From assembly GCA_964528055.1 (NCBI GenBank), contig CAZGQM010000007.1, forward strand, positions 124,001 to 188,000: 64,000 nucleotides of DNA, written 5' to 3'. The translations under genes and the position numbers were made by a program. The stretch comes from Geoanaerobacter sp964528055. Lineage in GTDB: Bacteria > Desulfobacterota > Desulfuromonadia > Geobacterales > DSM-12255. Positions within the stretch are counted from its first letter, which is position 1; each line of letters opens with the position of its first letter. Under the pieces are notes generated by a model. The model was not told the DNA's origin and searched no databases. It saw only the letters and a list, made by a program, of their open reading frames with translations. Shown one piece after another: positions 7,352 to 15,351 of this stretch.

Positions 7352-8725
7352 TCAATTCCCGCCGCTGGCCTGATGAATAGAAATCACCTTGCCCTTTGTG
7401 CCGGTCACAATGCTTTCCAGCTTACGCGCCCATGATTCAAGGGCCATCTGCTTTTCCTTGTCATAACGATACAGGTTATAAACCTTGATTACGCCTTGCT
7501 TCGCATGGTTCAGAACCGCGTCGATAACCTCGTCCAGTTCGCCGGATTCAGCCATGAAGGTTGCAGCCGTCCTTCTGAGGTCGTGAGGGGTGAAGGTGGC
7601 AATCCCTAACGTGGTCAATCCGTCCTCTGATTCATTGTACTTCAAGGCCTTGCTGAGTGCATGGCGTTCAATGGGTTTCTCGTCAACCTTCACTCTACCT
7701 TTGTCAGCACCTTCAAACCGACGGGAGCAGGGGAAGATATAGCCAGTGTATTCCTGATCTTCTGGAATCAATACCGGTTCGCGCTTAGTCTCCTTGGCAT
7801 TTCTGACTTCTGCATTGTACCTTGCCCTCTTAGCATCTTCTTTGGCCTCGGTGATGATCTCTTGAGCGAGAGGGGAGAGATAAACCCGGTGAGCCTTGCC
7901 ATTCTTTGACCGCTCCGACGGGATAGTCCACCAATTGCCGTCTATCTCTTCTGTGTGTATTGCCGATACTTCTCCGGGCCGCTGTGCTGTCAACAGAATC
8001 AGCTTCAAGGCTTGCTTGACAGTATTGGTCATGGACAGTTCAGGGGTGATATCGTCAAGAGAGGCCCAAAGGGTCTTTATCTCGGCAGTGGAAAGCGCCC
8101 TGTCTTTTGCTTTCGCCGTAGCTGGCATTTTCACACTTAGACATGGTGTAGTTTGTAGAAAGTCTTTCTCGACGGCCCAGTTGAACATTTTACGCATGAT
8201 CTTGAATACGTTGTTAGCGGTCTGGGGGCTGCCACGGCGAACAACCTTATCGAGTAGGGTGTTAACATCCTTCTTGGTTATGTCTTGCGCCTTGCGCTTG
8301 CCCCATTCTGGATAGACTTCTTTCTCAAGGATACGCTTGTCTTCTTTCCAGCTTTTCTTATTCACTTCTGCATGGCGTTCAAGGTAATCATCCCCCAGAG
8401 CCTTGACGGTCGGTGCTGCTTTAAGGGCGGCTTCTGCATCTTCTTTCACTGTTGCGGGATTCTTGCCGGTTATAAATACTTTCCAATGTTTTTCAAACTC
8501 GGCCCCCGCTTTGGCAAGGCTAACCGCCGGATATTTACCCAAAGGCATAGAACACTTCTTGCCATCAAACGGATAGATAAAGAACCAGCTCTTAGTGCCG
8601 TTCGGATAGACGCAGATAGCAAAACCGTGTTGAGGTGATGGCCTGCTTCCGTGGATATAATATCTTTTTTCCTTGGGCTTGAGATTCTTAATATCTATGT
8701 CGTGGAGTACGTTAGCTTTCTTCAT
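7352..8725 (-). CDS. int: P4-type tyrosine integrase
   Basis: The 457-residue enzyme inserts and excises the element at a tRNA gene. It has the DUF4102-like N-terminal part (KPKEKRYYIHG, FAICVYPNGTKSW), a core-binding helical middle near 105-205, and a catalytic domain with the first Arg in AQRPGEV, PHDLRRT (H-x-x-R), LNH, and the Tyr near KVYNLYRYD. AAAGGAGCC lies upstream of the ATG on the minus strand. The start is about 200 bp from the truncated tRNA-Arg 3' end, the usual layout for this family. Repeats at 8744-8790 may be its binding sites. Confidence 0.93.
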   Translation of the reverse strand: MKKANVLHDIDIKNLKPKEKRYYIHGSRPSPQHGFAICVYPNGTKSWFFIYPFDGKKCSMPLGKYPAVSLAKAGAEFEKHWKVFITGKNPATVKEDAEAALKAAPTVKALGDDYLERHAEVNKKSWKEDKRILEKEVYPEWGKRKAQDITKKDVNTLLDKVVRRGSPQTANNVFKIMRKMFNWAVEKDFLQTTPCLSVKMPATAKAKDRALSTAEIKTLWASLDDITPELSMTNTVKQALKLILLTAQRPGEVSAIHTEEIDGNWWTIPSERSKNGKAHRVYLSPLAQEIITEAKEDAKRARYNAEVRNAKETKREPVLIPEDQEYTGYIFPCSRRFEGADKGRVKVDEKPIERHALSKALKYNESEDGLTTLGIATFTPHDLRRTAATFMAESGELDEVIDAVLNHAKQGVIKVYNLYRYDKEKQMALESWARKLESIVTGTKGKVISIHQASGGN

Positions 8726-8743
8726 TACTGGCTCCTTTCAGGT

Positions 8744-8790
8744 CTTAAGTGGCTTTTTCAATAAATCTACTTAAAAAGCTACTTAAAAAA
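8744..8790. repeat. Repeated CTACTTAAAAA elements, possible integrase arm sites
   Basis: CTACTTAAAAAG at 8767-8778 is followed directly by CTACTTAAAAAA at 8779-8790. A related copy lies in inverted orientation at 8744-8757 (CTTAAGTGGCTTTTT). They lie between the integrase start and the attachment site, where arm-type sites or an autoregulatory operator would be expected. Confidence 0.45.
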
Positions 8791-8928
8791 TCTGGATTGA
8801 GGTAAAGTTAAATAAAATTACCTGGAACTATAATAAGGCAGATGTTACTGATAATCAACGGTTTTATTATTATAAATAGGCGGGTTTTTAATTGATATAA
8901 AATAGCTTGAAACTGGTAAGGTCTTTAA

Positions 8929-8973
8929 CTCCTAAGGAAGGGGCCGGACGTTCGAATCGTCTCGGGGACGCCA
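8929..8973 (+). other. Attachment site: 3' fragment of tRNA-Arg(CCU)
   Basis: The stretch reads as the 3' half of a tRNA: anticodon-type loop CTCCTAA at 8929-8935, T-stem GGACG (8946-8950), loop TTCGAAT (8951-8957), closing CGTCT, acceptor strand CGGGGAC (8963-8969), discriminator G, and CCA at 8971-8973. The matching 5' acceptor GTCCCCG and the D-arm are absent upstream, so this is not a functional tRNA gene. With the integrase beside it, it is best read as the attachment-site duplicate at the right end of the element; the intact tRNA should lie beyond the left edge. Confidence 0.8.
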
Positions 8974-8983
8974 TAAAAAACAG

Positions 8984-9017
8984 GCACTTACAAGGTTTCT
9001 TGTAGGTGCTTTTTTGA
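8984..9017 (+). terminator. Rho-independent terminator of the former tRNA gene
   Basis: GCACTTACAAG pairs with CTTGTAGGTGC (one G-T wobble) around a GTTT loop and is followed by six T. A run of A upstream would let it act in both directions. It directly follows the tRNA-Arg fragment and was probably its own terminator. Confidence 0.75.
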
Positions 9018-9083
9018 TAATAATGTCATCTGTTGCCGTTCTGTTGCCGTATATTCTTTGGATACTAATGGACACCATGAGAC

Positions 9084-9662
9084 ATGAAGGATAGGTCAGT
9101 ATCACTATCAGCCATTCTTTCTGCTGATTCCGTGATGAAAAAGCTAGTTGATGCACATGAACCTCCCCGCATCGGCAGGAACCCTATTTTCTTTTCATTG
9201 GTCAGAGCCGTTGTCAGTCAACAGCTTTCAGAAGCCGCAGCATCAACGATATTCAAGCGGTTATCTGATATTACTGAAATCACCCCTGATGCCCTTTCAC
9301 ATTTGGATACTGAGGCTTTCAGGGCGTGCGGGATTAGCTTCAGGAAGGCCGATTATATCAAGGGAATAGCAGGGGTAGCATTACAGGGTAAGCTCGAACA
9401 TGTAGCGGATTTGAGCGATCAAGACGCCATCAAGGAATTATGCAAGTTGAAGGGCGTAGGTCGCTGGACTGCCGAGATGATTTTGATTTTCTCTATGGGG
9501 CGTGAAGACGTTTGGCCGGTTGATGATGCCGGTCTATTGAGAGTGGCAAAGAACCTTTACAGTGTTCTGGATGTAAATGGGTTTATAGAGCTTGGTGAGA
9601 GATTCAAACCCTACAGAACCCATGCTGCTTGGTACCTATGGGCTTCGCTGGATAAACCTTAA
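9084..9662 (+). CDS. DNA-3-methyladenine glycosylase II-like (HhH-GPD) protein
   Basis: This 192-residue base-excision repair enzyme of the AlkA/HhH-GPD superfamily would remove alkylated purines from DNA. The helix-hairpin-helix LKGVGRWTAEMI lies near residues 122-133, and the catalytic Asp is D148 in VWPVDDAGLL. It lacks the N-terminal domain of E. coli AlkA, as do many short bacterial homologues. Two further in-frame or near ATGs at 9068-9079 make the start uncertain, and no strong ribosome site is seen. The stop codon overlaps the stop of the convergent HNH gene. It is the first chromosomal gene to the right of the attachment site. Confidence 0.8.
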   Translation: MKDRSVSLSAILSADSVMKKLVDAHEPPRIGRNPIFFSLVRAVVSQQLSEAAASTIFKRLSDITEITPDALSHLDTEAFRACGISFRKADYIKGIAGVALQGKLEHVADLSDQDAIKELCKLKGVGRWTAEMILIFSMGREDVWPVDDAGLLRVAKNLYSVLDVNGFIELGERFKPYRTHAAWYLWASLDKP

Positions 9663-10306
9663 TTCCCTGTAAGTAACCGTTCAAGCCCGTCCCATGATGA
9701 CTTTATTGGCTCTCTAGTTCTTGGGTCTGAAAATCCCACTTCTTCAAACGTGTACTGCATTCGTCCATAATTGCAGGCAGCGCACGCAATTAGCATATTG
9801 TCCAAACTGTTATCACCACCCCTCGAATGAGGGATAATGTGGTCATATTGCATCCACAACGCTTGAAATCCTGCATGTTGTTCAATGTTCTTATTGCCCC
9901 ATATTTTCAAATGCGGGTAAAGGTTTTTAAAGTGATTTCTAATCTCAACCCGCACAACAGGTATTCCACATACTCTGCAATGATATCCGTCCCTCAAAAT
10001 TAGCTTCTTTAATACATCCTTCTGAGGCATACGCTCTTTATTTCGATCTTCTTTATTGATCTCCTGGGGGGACCCTGAAATTTTCCTGTAATAAATATGT
10101 TGGCTATTTTTGCCCCAGATAGAGTCAAGCCATTCTCTGACAATAGGCATATTTGCTGCCTGAATTAACTCTTCAGTCAGCTTTGTATTACCAGTTAAAT
10201 GCGCTGATACAGCAGCATCAAGATACTGTGCTGTATCGAAAATTTCAGGTATCAACTCACGAAAGCTAGTTCTGTTTATGGGTAACTCACTGTAATTTAA
10301 CACCAT
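9659..10306 (-). CDS. HNH endonuclease-domain protein
   Basis: The C-terminal half is an HNH nuclease. Counting from the longer possible start at 10369, it has CRVCG (C131, C134), the DHIIPHSRGG core (D176, H177), and a second pair CAACN (C196, C199, N200) that together hold zinc and the catalytic His-metal site. The N-terminal 120 residues are helical and unknown. The longer start at 10369 would overlap the preceding nuclease gene by 50 nt; ATG 10306 starts 14 nt after that stop and is preferred. It is the second gene of a minus-strand pair with a PD-(D/E)XK-like protein, a pairing that suggests restriction or phage defence. Convergent with the glycosylase gene. Confidence 0.8.
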   Translation of the reverse strand: MVLNYSELPINRTSFRELIPEIFDTAQYLDAAVSAHLTGNTKLTEELIQAANMPIVREWLDSIWGKNSQHIYYRKISGSPQEINKEDRNKERMPQKDVLKKLILRDGYHCRVCGIPVVRVEIRNHFKNLYPHLKIWGNKNIEQHAGFQALWMQYDHIIPHSRGGDNSLDNMLIACAACNYGRMQYTFEEVGFSDPRTREPIKSSWDGLERLLTGN

Positions 10307-10319
10307 AACCTCATAATAG

Positions 10320-11045
10320 TTATAACCAGCTATTGTCCCAGTAAAGGCAATCAGTGTGTGAATCTTCAAAGTTTATTCTGTTATCTGAATAATTGACTTT
10401 GAAAACCCGATTATCATTGTCTGGCCCAATAGCCCAGAAGTAGGGTGCCCTACAGCGTAATAGCCCCACACATTTACGGTAAGAGTTTTTTTTCGATTCC
10501 TTCACGTCATCATCCTGGCTAAGGCCACAGGAGCCGATTTCTTTCATCTGCGAGATGAGCTTGTCAATCTCTTTGCTGGTTTTCTTCACTTCACCGGCAA
10601 TGTATTCGTTCACCGTGTCAGGTGGTTTGAATGCAATTACATCAAACTCCCATTTAGATGATTGAGTGCCCAAATATTCGATTGGCCAGCCATAGTCCAG
10701 GTGTAGGCGTGCAATTGTAGCAATGGTTATAATGGGTTCAAGCCATAATGTAATTGGCCGGGGAGAAATATTTTTTTCGTGCTCCCAGAAAATAACCTCC
10801 AACGCATTACTTTGAGGCATTCGATATCTGCCCCCGCCACTGTCGGAGATAATTTTGTGATCAATGGCACGCATAAAATCATGTGCATCACTAGCTGAAA
10901 TTGTTATGGAGTCAGGTCTAAATCCTTCGACCTGATAGCCTCTCTTTGGATCACAGCAATAGATGGGTAACCAATCGCTCAAAACCCGTTTTTTGAACTC
11001 TGCGATGATCTTTGATTCGTTAAGGCTATTACGATCTATTGTCAT
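10320..11045 (-). CDS. Probable PD-(D/E)XK nuclease-fold protein
   Basis: This 241-residue protein has no obvious named family, but residues 131-155 show the core of the PD-(D/E)XK fold: a strand with D135 in WEFDVIAF, then a strand with E152 and K154 in IAGEVKK. The helix after it (TSKEIDKLISQMKEI) fits as well. The region before (residues 75-125) may recognise DNA or protein. It leads a two-gene operon with an HNH nuclease, which supports a defence or restriction role. Catalysis is inferred from the motif only; it could be an inactive relative. Confidence 0.6.
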   Translation of the reverse strand: MTIDRNSLNESKIIAEFKKRVLSDWLPIYCCDPKRGYQVEGFRPDSITISASDAHDFMRAIDHKIISDSGGGRYRMPQSNALEVIFWEHEKNISPRPITLWLEPIITIATIARLHLDYGWPIEYLGTQSSKWEFDVIAFKPPDTVNEYIAGEVKKTSKEIDKLISQMKEIGSCGLSQDDDVKESKKNSYRKCVGLLRCRAPYFWAIGPDNDNRVFKVNYSDNRINFEDSHTDCLYWDNSWL

Positions 11046-11293
11046 GATTGATTAGTCCTGGAAAGCATGTCCTATGTCCTGATATTCTGGCAACCGTGAA
11101 ATTATGAACGTTCGGCGCTGATCGGTTTCATTTCTGTGTCATCCGTTGAAATTAAGTGACATAGACGGAATTTGCATCTGACCGCCGTCGGCAATCCGGA
11201 GGTGTACTCCACTGATCCAGTCCCTTTACAGTGCAAAGGGCGAACCGATGAAACCCCGGCTGGCCAAAGTCGGGCTCCATAAATGCCCTGTAA
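11046..11293. other. Gene-free stretch upstream of the nuclease pair
   Basis: No gene is visible in these 248 bp. It should hold the promoter of the minus-strand nuclease operon. Part of the plus strand near 11229-11277 loosely resembles a GEMM aptamer, but it does not face a gene and I do not call it. Confidence 0.3.
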
Positions 11294-11710
11294 TTAACGT
11301 TCGTGATCTAAGGCAGGGGTTGTCAAGCAACGTGCGTATTCGAAATCGGTTACTCGTATGTGATCAATTAACCAATCTGAGATGAACGAGAATAGTTCAA
11401 TTTTCGGAGAAGCTTTGCCTTCATGGAATTCTTTTTGGAAGTCAGTAACCCTCCTTCTAAATCGATCATGTTCATCGATATGCTCATCCAGCTTGAGGTA
11501 GGAGTGCTCTCTCAGCCAAATTTCTTCAGCAGCGAAATGGTAGTGTGCATAGTCGAACAACTCATCAAGAATCATCTCAATTTTTGCAGTAGGAGCTCTA
11601 TTTTCAAATAGATCGTATGATTTATTCATTAGGTCAAAGAGATGCTCATGGTGTTCATCTAACGCCTTCACTCCCAGCAGAAACGTGTCACTCCATTCAT
11701 ACCTCGGCAT
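11294..11710 (-). CDS. Bacteriohemerythrin
   Basis: This 138-residue O2-binding di-iron protein has the full hemerythrin ligand set in order: His in LDEHHEHLF, His and Glu in YAHYHFAAEE, the two His of HIDEHD, and His plus Asp in DHIRVTD. It starts with the typical YEWSDTFLLGV. I choose ATG 11710 because GAGGAG lies 6-7 nt upstream; GTG 11716 would abut the ribosome site. Geobacter-type anaerobes carry several such proteins, thought to buffer or deliver oxygen. It stands alone with its own promoter region. Confidence 0.9.
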   Translation of the reverse strand: MPRYEWSDTFLLGVKALDEHHEHLFDLMNKSYDLFENRAPTAKIEMILDELFDYAHYHFAAEEIWLREHSYLKLDEHIDEHDRFRRRVTDFQKEFHEGKASPKIELFSFISDWLIDHIRVTDFEYARCLTTPALDHER

Positions 11711-12463
11711 AAACACTCCTCAAAAGTCTGATTTCAGTGTGATCTTACTTGTCAAACAGTGTAATAGTCAACAAGCATAACGATCAATTACTGCAGAGCC
11801 ACGCCTTCTGGGGTAGCTAAAAGCCATCCAGATTCCATTCCTTATATTAATTTGGCAAAGATATCTCATTCAGCGAGGCATGTTGATACCCCGTTGGGTG
11901 ATTTGTAGTATCATGTATTCTTCATCCCGGCATTTCTTCTTGCTGCTTGCAATGGTAGATCTGACCTTCTTTCCCGGGCCGCCCGAGACAAGTAGGTAAA
12001 AGTTGCATTAGAAATTGTATTAAGATGACTGGGAAAAAAAGTGCCCCTATACAGGAGGGGGTATAGAGGCTAAAAAGGAGGAAGTTTTGTGTGAGTTGTA
12101 TCTTCCTGATGTTATAAGTGCTAAATCGGTGCCAAAAACTATTTGCTGACATATAAGGATTTTTCGAGTATTCACTCGTTAATATTGTAGTTGCAGTGAA
12201 CAGGTAGTATTCAGATTTGAACAATGAGCTTCATCCTGACATACTACTCTGGATTAACCGGTGCAGGCATCCTAAACTCTCGTGGCGATCAGCATCAACG
12301 AGAAGAGTATGCGAAATACTCACCGAAAGCCGCAGAAGGGTATTGCCGCAGTTCGCGGCAGTCTCTACGTTGAAATATCTGCCGAAGTTGCAGAACTGAG
12401 ACAGTGGCACCCGCAAGATCGGTACGATACACTAAGACATCTCGCTTTCTATAAGGGGACATC
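11711..12463. other. 753-bp stretch with no supported gene
   Basis: Several short frames exist, but none has convincing composition, ribosome site or family features. A frame at 12282-12463 (IAAVRGSLYVEISAEVAEL) might be a relic of a gene. A possible operator lies at 12045-12069. The right end holds the leader and AAGGGGACATC ribosome site of the nitroreductase gene. Confidence 0.4.
12045..12069. promoter_or_regulatory. Possible CsoR/FrmR-type operator
   Basis: CTATAC at 12047-12052 and GTATAG at 12061-12066 flank a G-tract (AGGAGGGG). Inverted TATAC/GTATA arms around a G/C tract are the look of operators for CsoR/FrmR/RcnR repressors. AAAGGAGG follows at about 12072-12080, but only a few codons are open after it. 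No such repressor gene is present in the window, so this may be the relic of a lost regulated gene. Confidence 0.25.
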
Positions 12464-13006
12464 ATGCTCGAACTATTACGAAAACGACGCAGCATCCGCA
12501 AGTACACCCCTGAAAAAATAGACCGTGACACCGTAGAGTTACTTATTGAAGCCGCACTAAGAGCACCATCATCGCGGGGAATAAATCCGTGGGAGTTTCT
12601 TCTCATCGACGATCCGCACATTATTGAACAGCTTTCACTAGCCAAACAGCATGGATCCTCGTTTCTGAAAAACGCTCCTCTTGTCATCGTGGTGTGCGCC
12701 GATTCCACCAAATCAGATGTCTGGATCGAAGACTGTTCAATCGCGGCGATCATCATCCAGCTCACAGCGCTATCATTAGGGCTTGGCAGTTGCTGGGCGC
12801 AGATACGAAACAGACAACATTATGACGAGAAAACCGCCGAGATATTCGTTCAGGAGTTGCTTGGTCTGCCCGAACAGATCAAAGTTGAATGCATTCTGGG
12901 AATCGGCCATCCAGCCGAAGAGAAGCAACCTGTTGCTCCGGTTGAACTTGAGCGAGATAAAGTCAGAATAAACAACAGGAAGTTACCCCCGACATTCTCA
13001 GGATAA
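12464..13006 (+). CDS. Nitroreductase-family flavoprotein
   Basis: The 180-residue protein belongs to the NAD(P)H:FMN nitroreductase family. It opens with RRSIRKYTPEKI, the FMN-phosphate-binding RRSxRxY motif. ALRAPSSRGINPWEFLLI follows, and IAAIIIQLTALSLGLGSCW forms the dimer-core helix. Its C-terminal ILGIGHPAEEK is typical. Likely substrates are quinones or nitroaromatics, but the physiological one cannot be told. AAGGGGACATC precedes the ATG. It stands alone between gene-poor stretches. Confidence 0.88.
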   Translation: MLELLRKRRSIRKYTPEKIDRDTVELLIEAALRAPSSRGINPWEFLLIDDPHIIEQLSLAKQHGSSFLKNAPLVIVVCADSTKSDVWIEDCSIAAIIIQLTALSLGLGSCWAQIRNRQHYDEKTAEIFVQELLGLPEQIKVECILGIGHPAEEKQPVAPVELERDKVRINNRKLPPTFSG

Positions 13007-13089
13007 AGCCCCTGGTTTGCAATTCAGCACCTAAAGGGTATCTTCCGATCGGGCAGTTACTCAACAAGTCTTTTCATGGGAAAAATTGT

Positions 13090-13299
13090 ATGAGCCCAAA
13101 CCAAGCTTCCACTTTAGATAGAACTCTGGCAAAAATATGCGAATTATGCCCAGTCTGCCTCCATGCCCGTTATCACCAAAAGGGGATTGTCCATGACTTT
13201 GTAAAGAATGTGGAGCAAGACTTCTGCCCTTTCTGTAAAGCCTATGAACGGGTACACGGGAAAAAAGCACACGAGAAACGAGACCAACCATATCGCTAG
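13090..13299 (+). CDS. Small Cys-rich, probably zinc-binding protein
   Basis: The 69-residue protein has CELCPVC (C17, C20, C23) and CPFC (C46, C49), a spacing fit for one zinc site or a small iron-sulfur site. The rest is basic (GKKAHEKRDQ). ATGGGAAAAATTGT precedes the start, a weak ribosome site. It may be a small regulatory or redox protein; family unknown to me. Confidence 0.55.
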   Translation: MSPNQASTLDRTLAKICELCPVCLHARYHQKGIVHDFVKNVEQDFCPFCKAYERVHGKKAHEKRDQPYR

Positions 13300-13389
13300 A
13301 GAGTGTTCTGGCAAAATGTGTCGGTCTGCAGAGTCTTTACCATAAATGCGGCACAACTTCTGATAGCTCAATCTAACAAGGAAGAACTG

Positions 13390-13725
13390 ATGAATAAATG
13401 GTTGATTCTTTCAATCGCGATTATCAGCGAAGTAATCGGCACATCATCTCTAAAATCCTCGGAGGGTTTTACGAGGTTTTGGCCTTCAGCGGTAGTTGTT
13501 TTGGGCTACGCTTCAGCATTCTACTTTTTGTCACTTACCCTCAAAACAATCCCTGTAGGTATTGCGTATGCCATTTGGTCAGGAGTCGGTACGGCTCTGA
13601 TAGTTTTGATTGCCTGGGTTTTCATGGGGCAAAAACTGGATTTTTTTGCAGTACTAGGTATTTTACTCATTGTTTTAGGGGTACTCGTTCTGAACGTATT
13701 CTCAAAATCGGCAGCCGATTACTAG
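13390..13725 (+). CDS. SMR-family multidrug/guanidinium-type exporter
   Basis: This 111-residue, four-helix inner-membrane protein is close in pattern to EmrE. The essential proton-coupling Glu is E14 in IISEVIGTSSLKSSEGF. GIAYAIWSGVGTALI and GQKLDFFAVLGILLIVLGVLVLN match the third and fourth helices. I start at ATG 13390, preceded by AAGGAAGAACTG; the longer frame from 13303 adds a non-membrane leader without a ribosome site. It would work as an antiparallel dimer that trades protons for small cations. No second SMR subunit is adjacent. Confidence 0.9.
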   Translation: MNKWLILSIAIISEVIGTSSLKSSEGFTRFWPSAVVVLGYASAFYFLSLTLKTIPVGIAYAIWSGVGTALIVLIAWVFMGQKLDFFAVLGILLIVLGVLVLNVFSKSAADY

Positions 13726-13772
13726 CTCTGATTTGCCTGAAATATCGCACTGGATGAAGAGGCAGGTTACCT

Positions 13773-13982
13773 GTGACTAAACGTGGCAAGAATATCAAAG
13801 AACATGGACAACTCTCTCTTTTTGATGAGGAGATGCCTAAATGGCTTCTGAAGACGAATGACCAGGATTTCGACCCCTACCGGTATACCAAGAAGCCTGA
13901 TCGAGAGAATTACGCGATAGATTCGTATGAGGATTTAGATGAATTAGGCCAATTCTCTGATTGGTTGAAACGAGAGGGTTAG
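13773..13982 (+). CDS. Small acidic protein of unknown function
   Basis: The 69-residue frame starts at GTG, with GAGGCAGG about 8 nt upstream. The product is acidic and aromatic (QLSLFDEEMPKWLL, then DPYRYTKKPDRENYAIDSYEDLDELGQFSDWL). There is no membrane segment or Cys motif. It lies between the exporter and the SppA gene. Real gene likely; function unknown. Confidence 0.5.
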   Translation: MTKRGKNIKEHGQLSLFDEEMPKWLLKTNDQDFDPYRYTKKPDRENYAIDSYEDLDELGQFSDWLKREG

Positions 13983-14039
13983 CTTCCCAATGCCTTTCTG
14001 CGGCCTGTTTGCACACATACTTAGCAATAGGGGATTCCT

Positions 14040-15005
14040 ATGAATAAGTTATTTTACTGCATCATCCATTGTCTGTTGTTGTCAGCAGTTACGGGCTGCG
14101 CATTTGTCAATGTGCCGCTTATACAAAAACCCAGCCCGCTGGAAGAAAAGGTTCTGGAAGGTGATGGGACTAAGAAAATCCTGCTCCTTGAAATCAACGG
14201 TACCATATCGGAACAGGAAAAGTCGGGCAGTCTCATAGGAAAATCAACACCATCAATGGTTTCATATATGCGTGAATCCTTGCTAAAGGCAGAACAGGAC
14301 AAAAACCTGGCAGGTATCATCCTACGGATAAACTCGCCAGGCGGGACCATCACGGCAAGCGATATTATTCACCATGACCTCGCCGAGTTTAAAAAGCGCA
14401 AAAATATCCCTCTAACAGCCTGTATCATGAGCGTTGGGACCTCCGGAGCCTACTACATCGCGGCAGCAACTGACGAAATCATTGCCCATCCCACGGCTAT
14501 TACCGGCAGCATCGGGGTAATCCTGATGAAGTTCAACCTAGAAGGGTTGATGGGAAAGATCGGCGTTGAAGAGCAGACCGTCAAGTCAGGAGAGAAGAAG
14601 GATATACTGTCCATATTCCGCAAGGCCACCCCAGAAGAGATCCGCCTCGGACAAGAGATTATTGACCAGTTTCACGGTCGTTTTCTTGATGTTGTGATGG
14701 CTCGTCCGGGCAACAGCTTGACTCGGGAGGAGCTGCGAAAACTCGCAGATGGCCGGATTTACACGGCAAACCAAGCTCTGCAAGCCAAACTTGTGGATAG
14801 AATCGGTTATCTTGACGACGTGATAAGAGAGCTGAGAACAAAGGTCGGAGATAGAGATGCGCGAATTATAACATATCACCAGCCTGGAAACTACAAAGGG
14901 AGCATTTACTCGGGCGCATCAGAGAAAGATGGTTTGATCGAGCTACTTGGAGCAGCAATGGGGACTTATTCGGGTGGAGGGTTCATGTATCTCTGGAGCC
15001 CATGA
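14040..15005 (+). CDS. sppA: SppA-like S49 peptidase, lipoprotein
   Basis: The 321-residue protein has a lipoprotein signal (LLLSAVTGC, lipid Cys at C20), so it is probably anchored in a membrane facing the periplasm. The S49 core follows: GIILRINSPGG near 92-102, the nucleophile S135 in GTSGAYYIA, the GSIGVI strand, and the general-base Lys, most likely K187 in KSGEKKD. It is a short single-domain SppA, which would act as an oligomer on leftover signal peptides or membrane-protein fragments. A lipobox, rather than the usual transmembrane anchor, is the notable feature. Confidence 0.85.
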   Translation: MNKLFYCIIHCLLLSAVTGCAFVNVPLIQKPSPLEEKVLEGDGTKKILLLEINGTISEQEKSGSLIGKSTPSMVSYMRESLLKAEQDKNLAGIILRINSPGGTITASDIIHHDLAEFKKRKNIPLTACIMSVGTSGAYYIAAATDEIIAHPTAITGSIGVILMKFNLEGLMGKIGVEEQTVKSGEKKDILSIFRKATPEEIRLGQEIIDQFHGRFLDVVMARPGNSLTREELRKLADGRIYTANQALQAKLVDRIGYLDDVIRELRTKVGDRDARIITYHQPGNYKGSIYSGASEKDGLIELLGAAMGTYSGGGFMYLWSP

Positions 15006-15207
15006 ACATTGAAAACCCCGGGTCTCAAACAGTGTACGCAGATACCCCCGGCAGTTGCCTCTGATGTGTAGAACCAACAAATAATCCGACTGACCGGCTT
15101 GTACGGAATCATGATTCTTTTACTATGTTGAAACCTCCATCCTCAGACAATCCGCTTTTTAACCCTCACTCCATATTTTATCTCCTGATAACCAGCTGAA
15201 GATATTG

Positions 15208-15234
15208 ATTAATTATCCGCGGTTAATAATTAAT
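15208..15234. promoter_or_regulatory. Inverted repeat upstream of the signalling operon
   Basis: ATTAATTAT at 15208-15216 and ATAATTAAT at 15226-15234 form perfect 9-bp arms around CCGCGGTTA. It lies about 120 bp before the first kinase gene, in an otherwise gene-free 345-bp region, so it may be an operator for the long operon. Confidence 0.35.
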
Positions 15235-15351
15235 TTCATAGATTGCCTGATACTCCCCGAAAACCTGCTACATTTTTAGTCGTATGACATGAATATGCCG
15301 TAACGCGACAAACCTCCGCGTTGACAGGCTGCAGAACAATGAGGTCAACTC

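Noticed and set aside
8929..8973. Intact tRNA gene
   Set aside because: Only the 3' half is present; the 5' acceptor strand and D-arm are missing, so it is called an attachment-site fragment.
11229..11277. Plus-strand resemblance to a GEMM aptamer (GCAAAGGGCGAACCGATGAAA, then CCAAAGTCGGGCTCC)
   Set aside because: The core GCAAAGCC/GCGGAAAGCC and closing GGGTTGCC-like segment do not line up, and the strand does not face a gene start. The real GEMM at 55605 shows the pattern far better.
11922..12224. 100-codon minus-strand frame
   Set aside because: No ribosome site, poor composition, and no family features. Treated as chance in a gene-free stretch.
12295..12765. 156-codon minus-strand frame
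   Set aside because: Most of it is antisense to the nitroreductase gene, and its product has no domain. It is a shadow frame.
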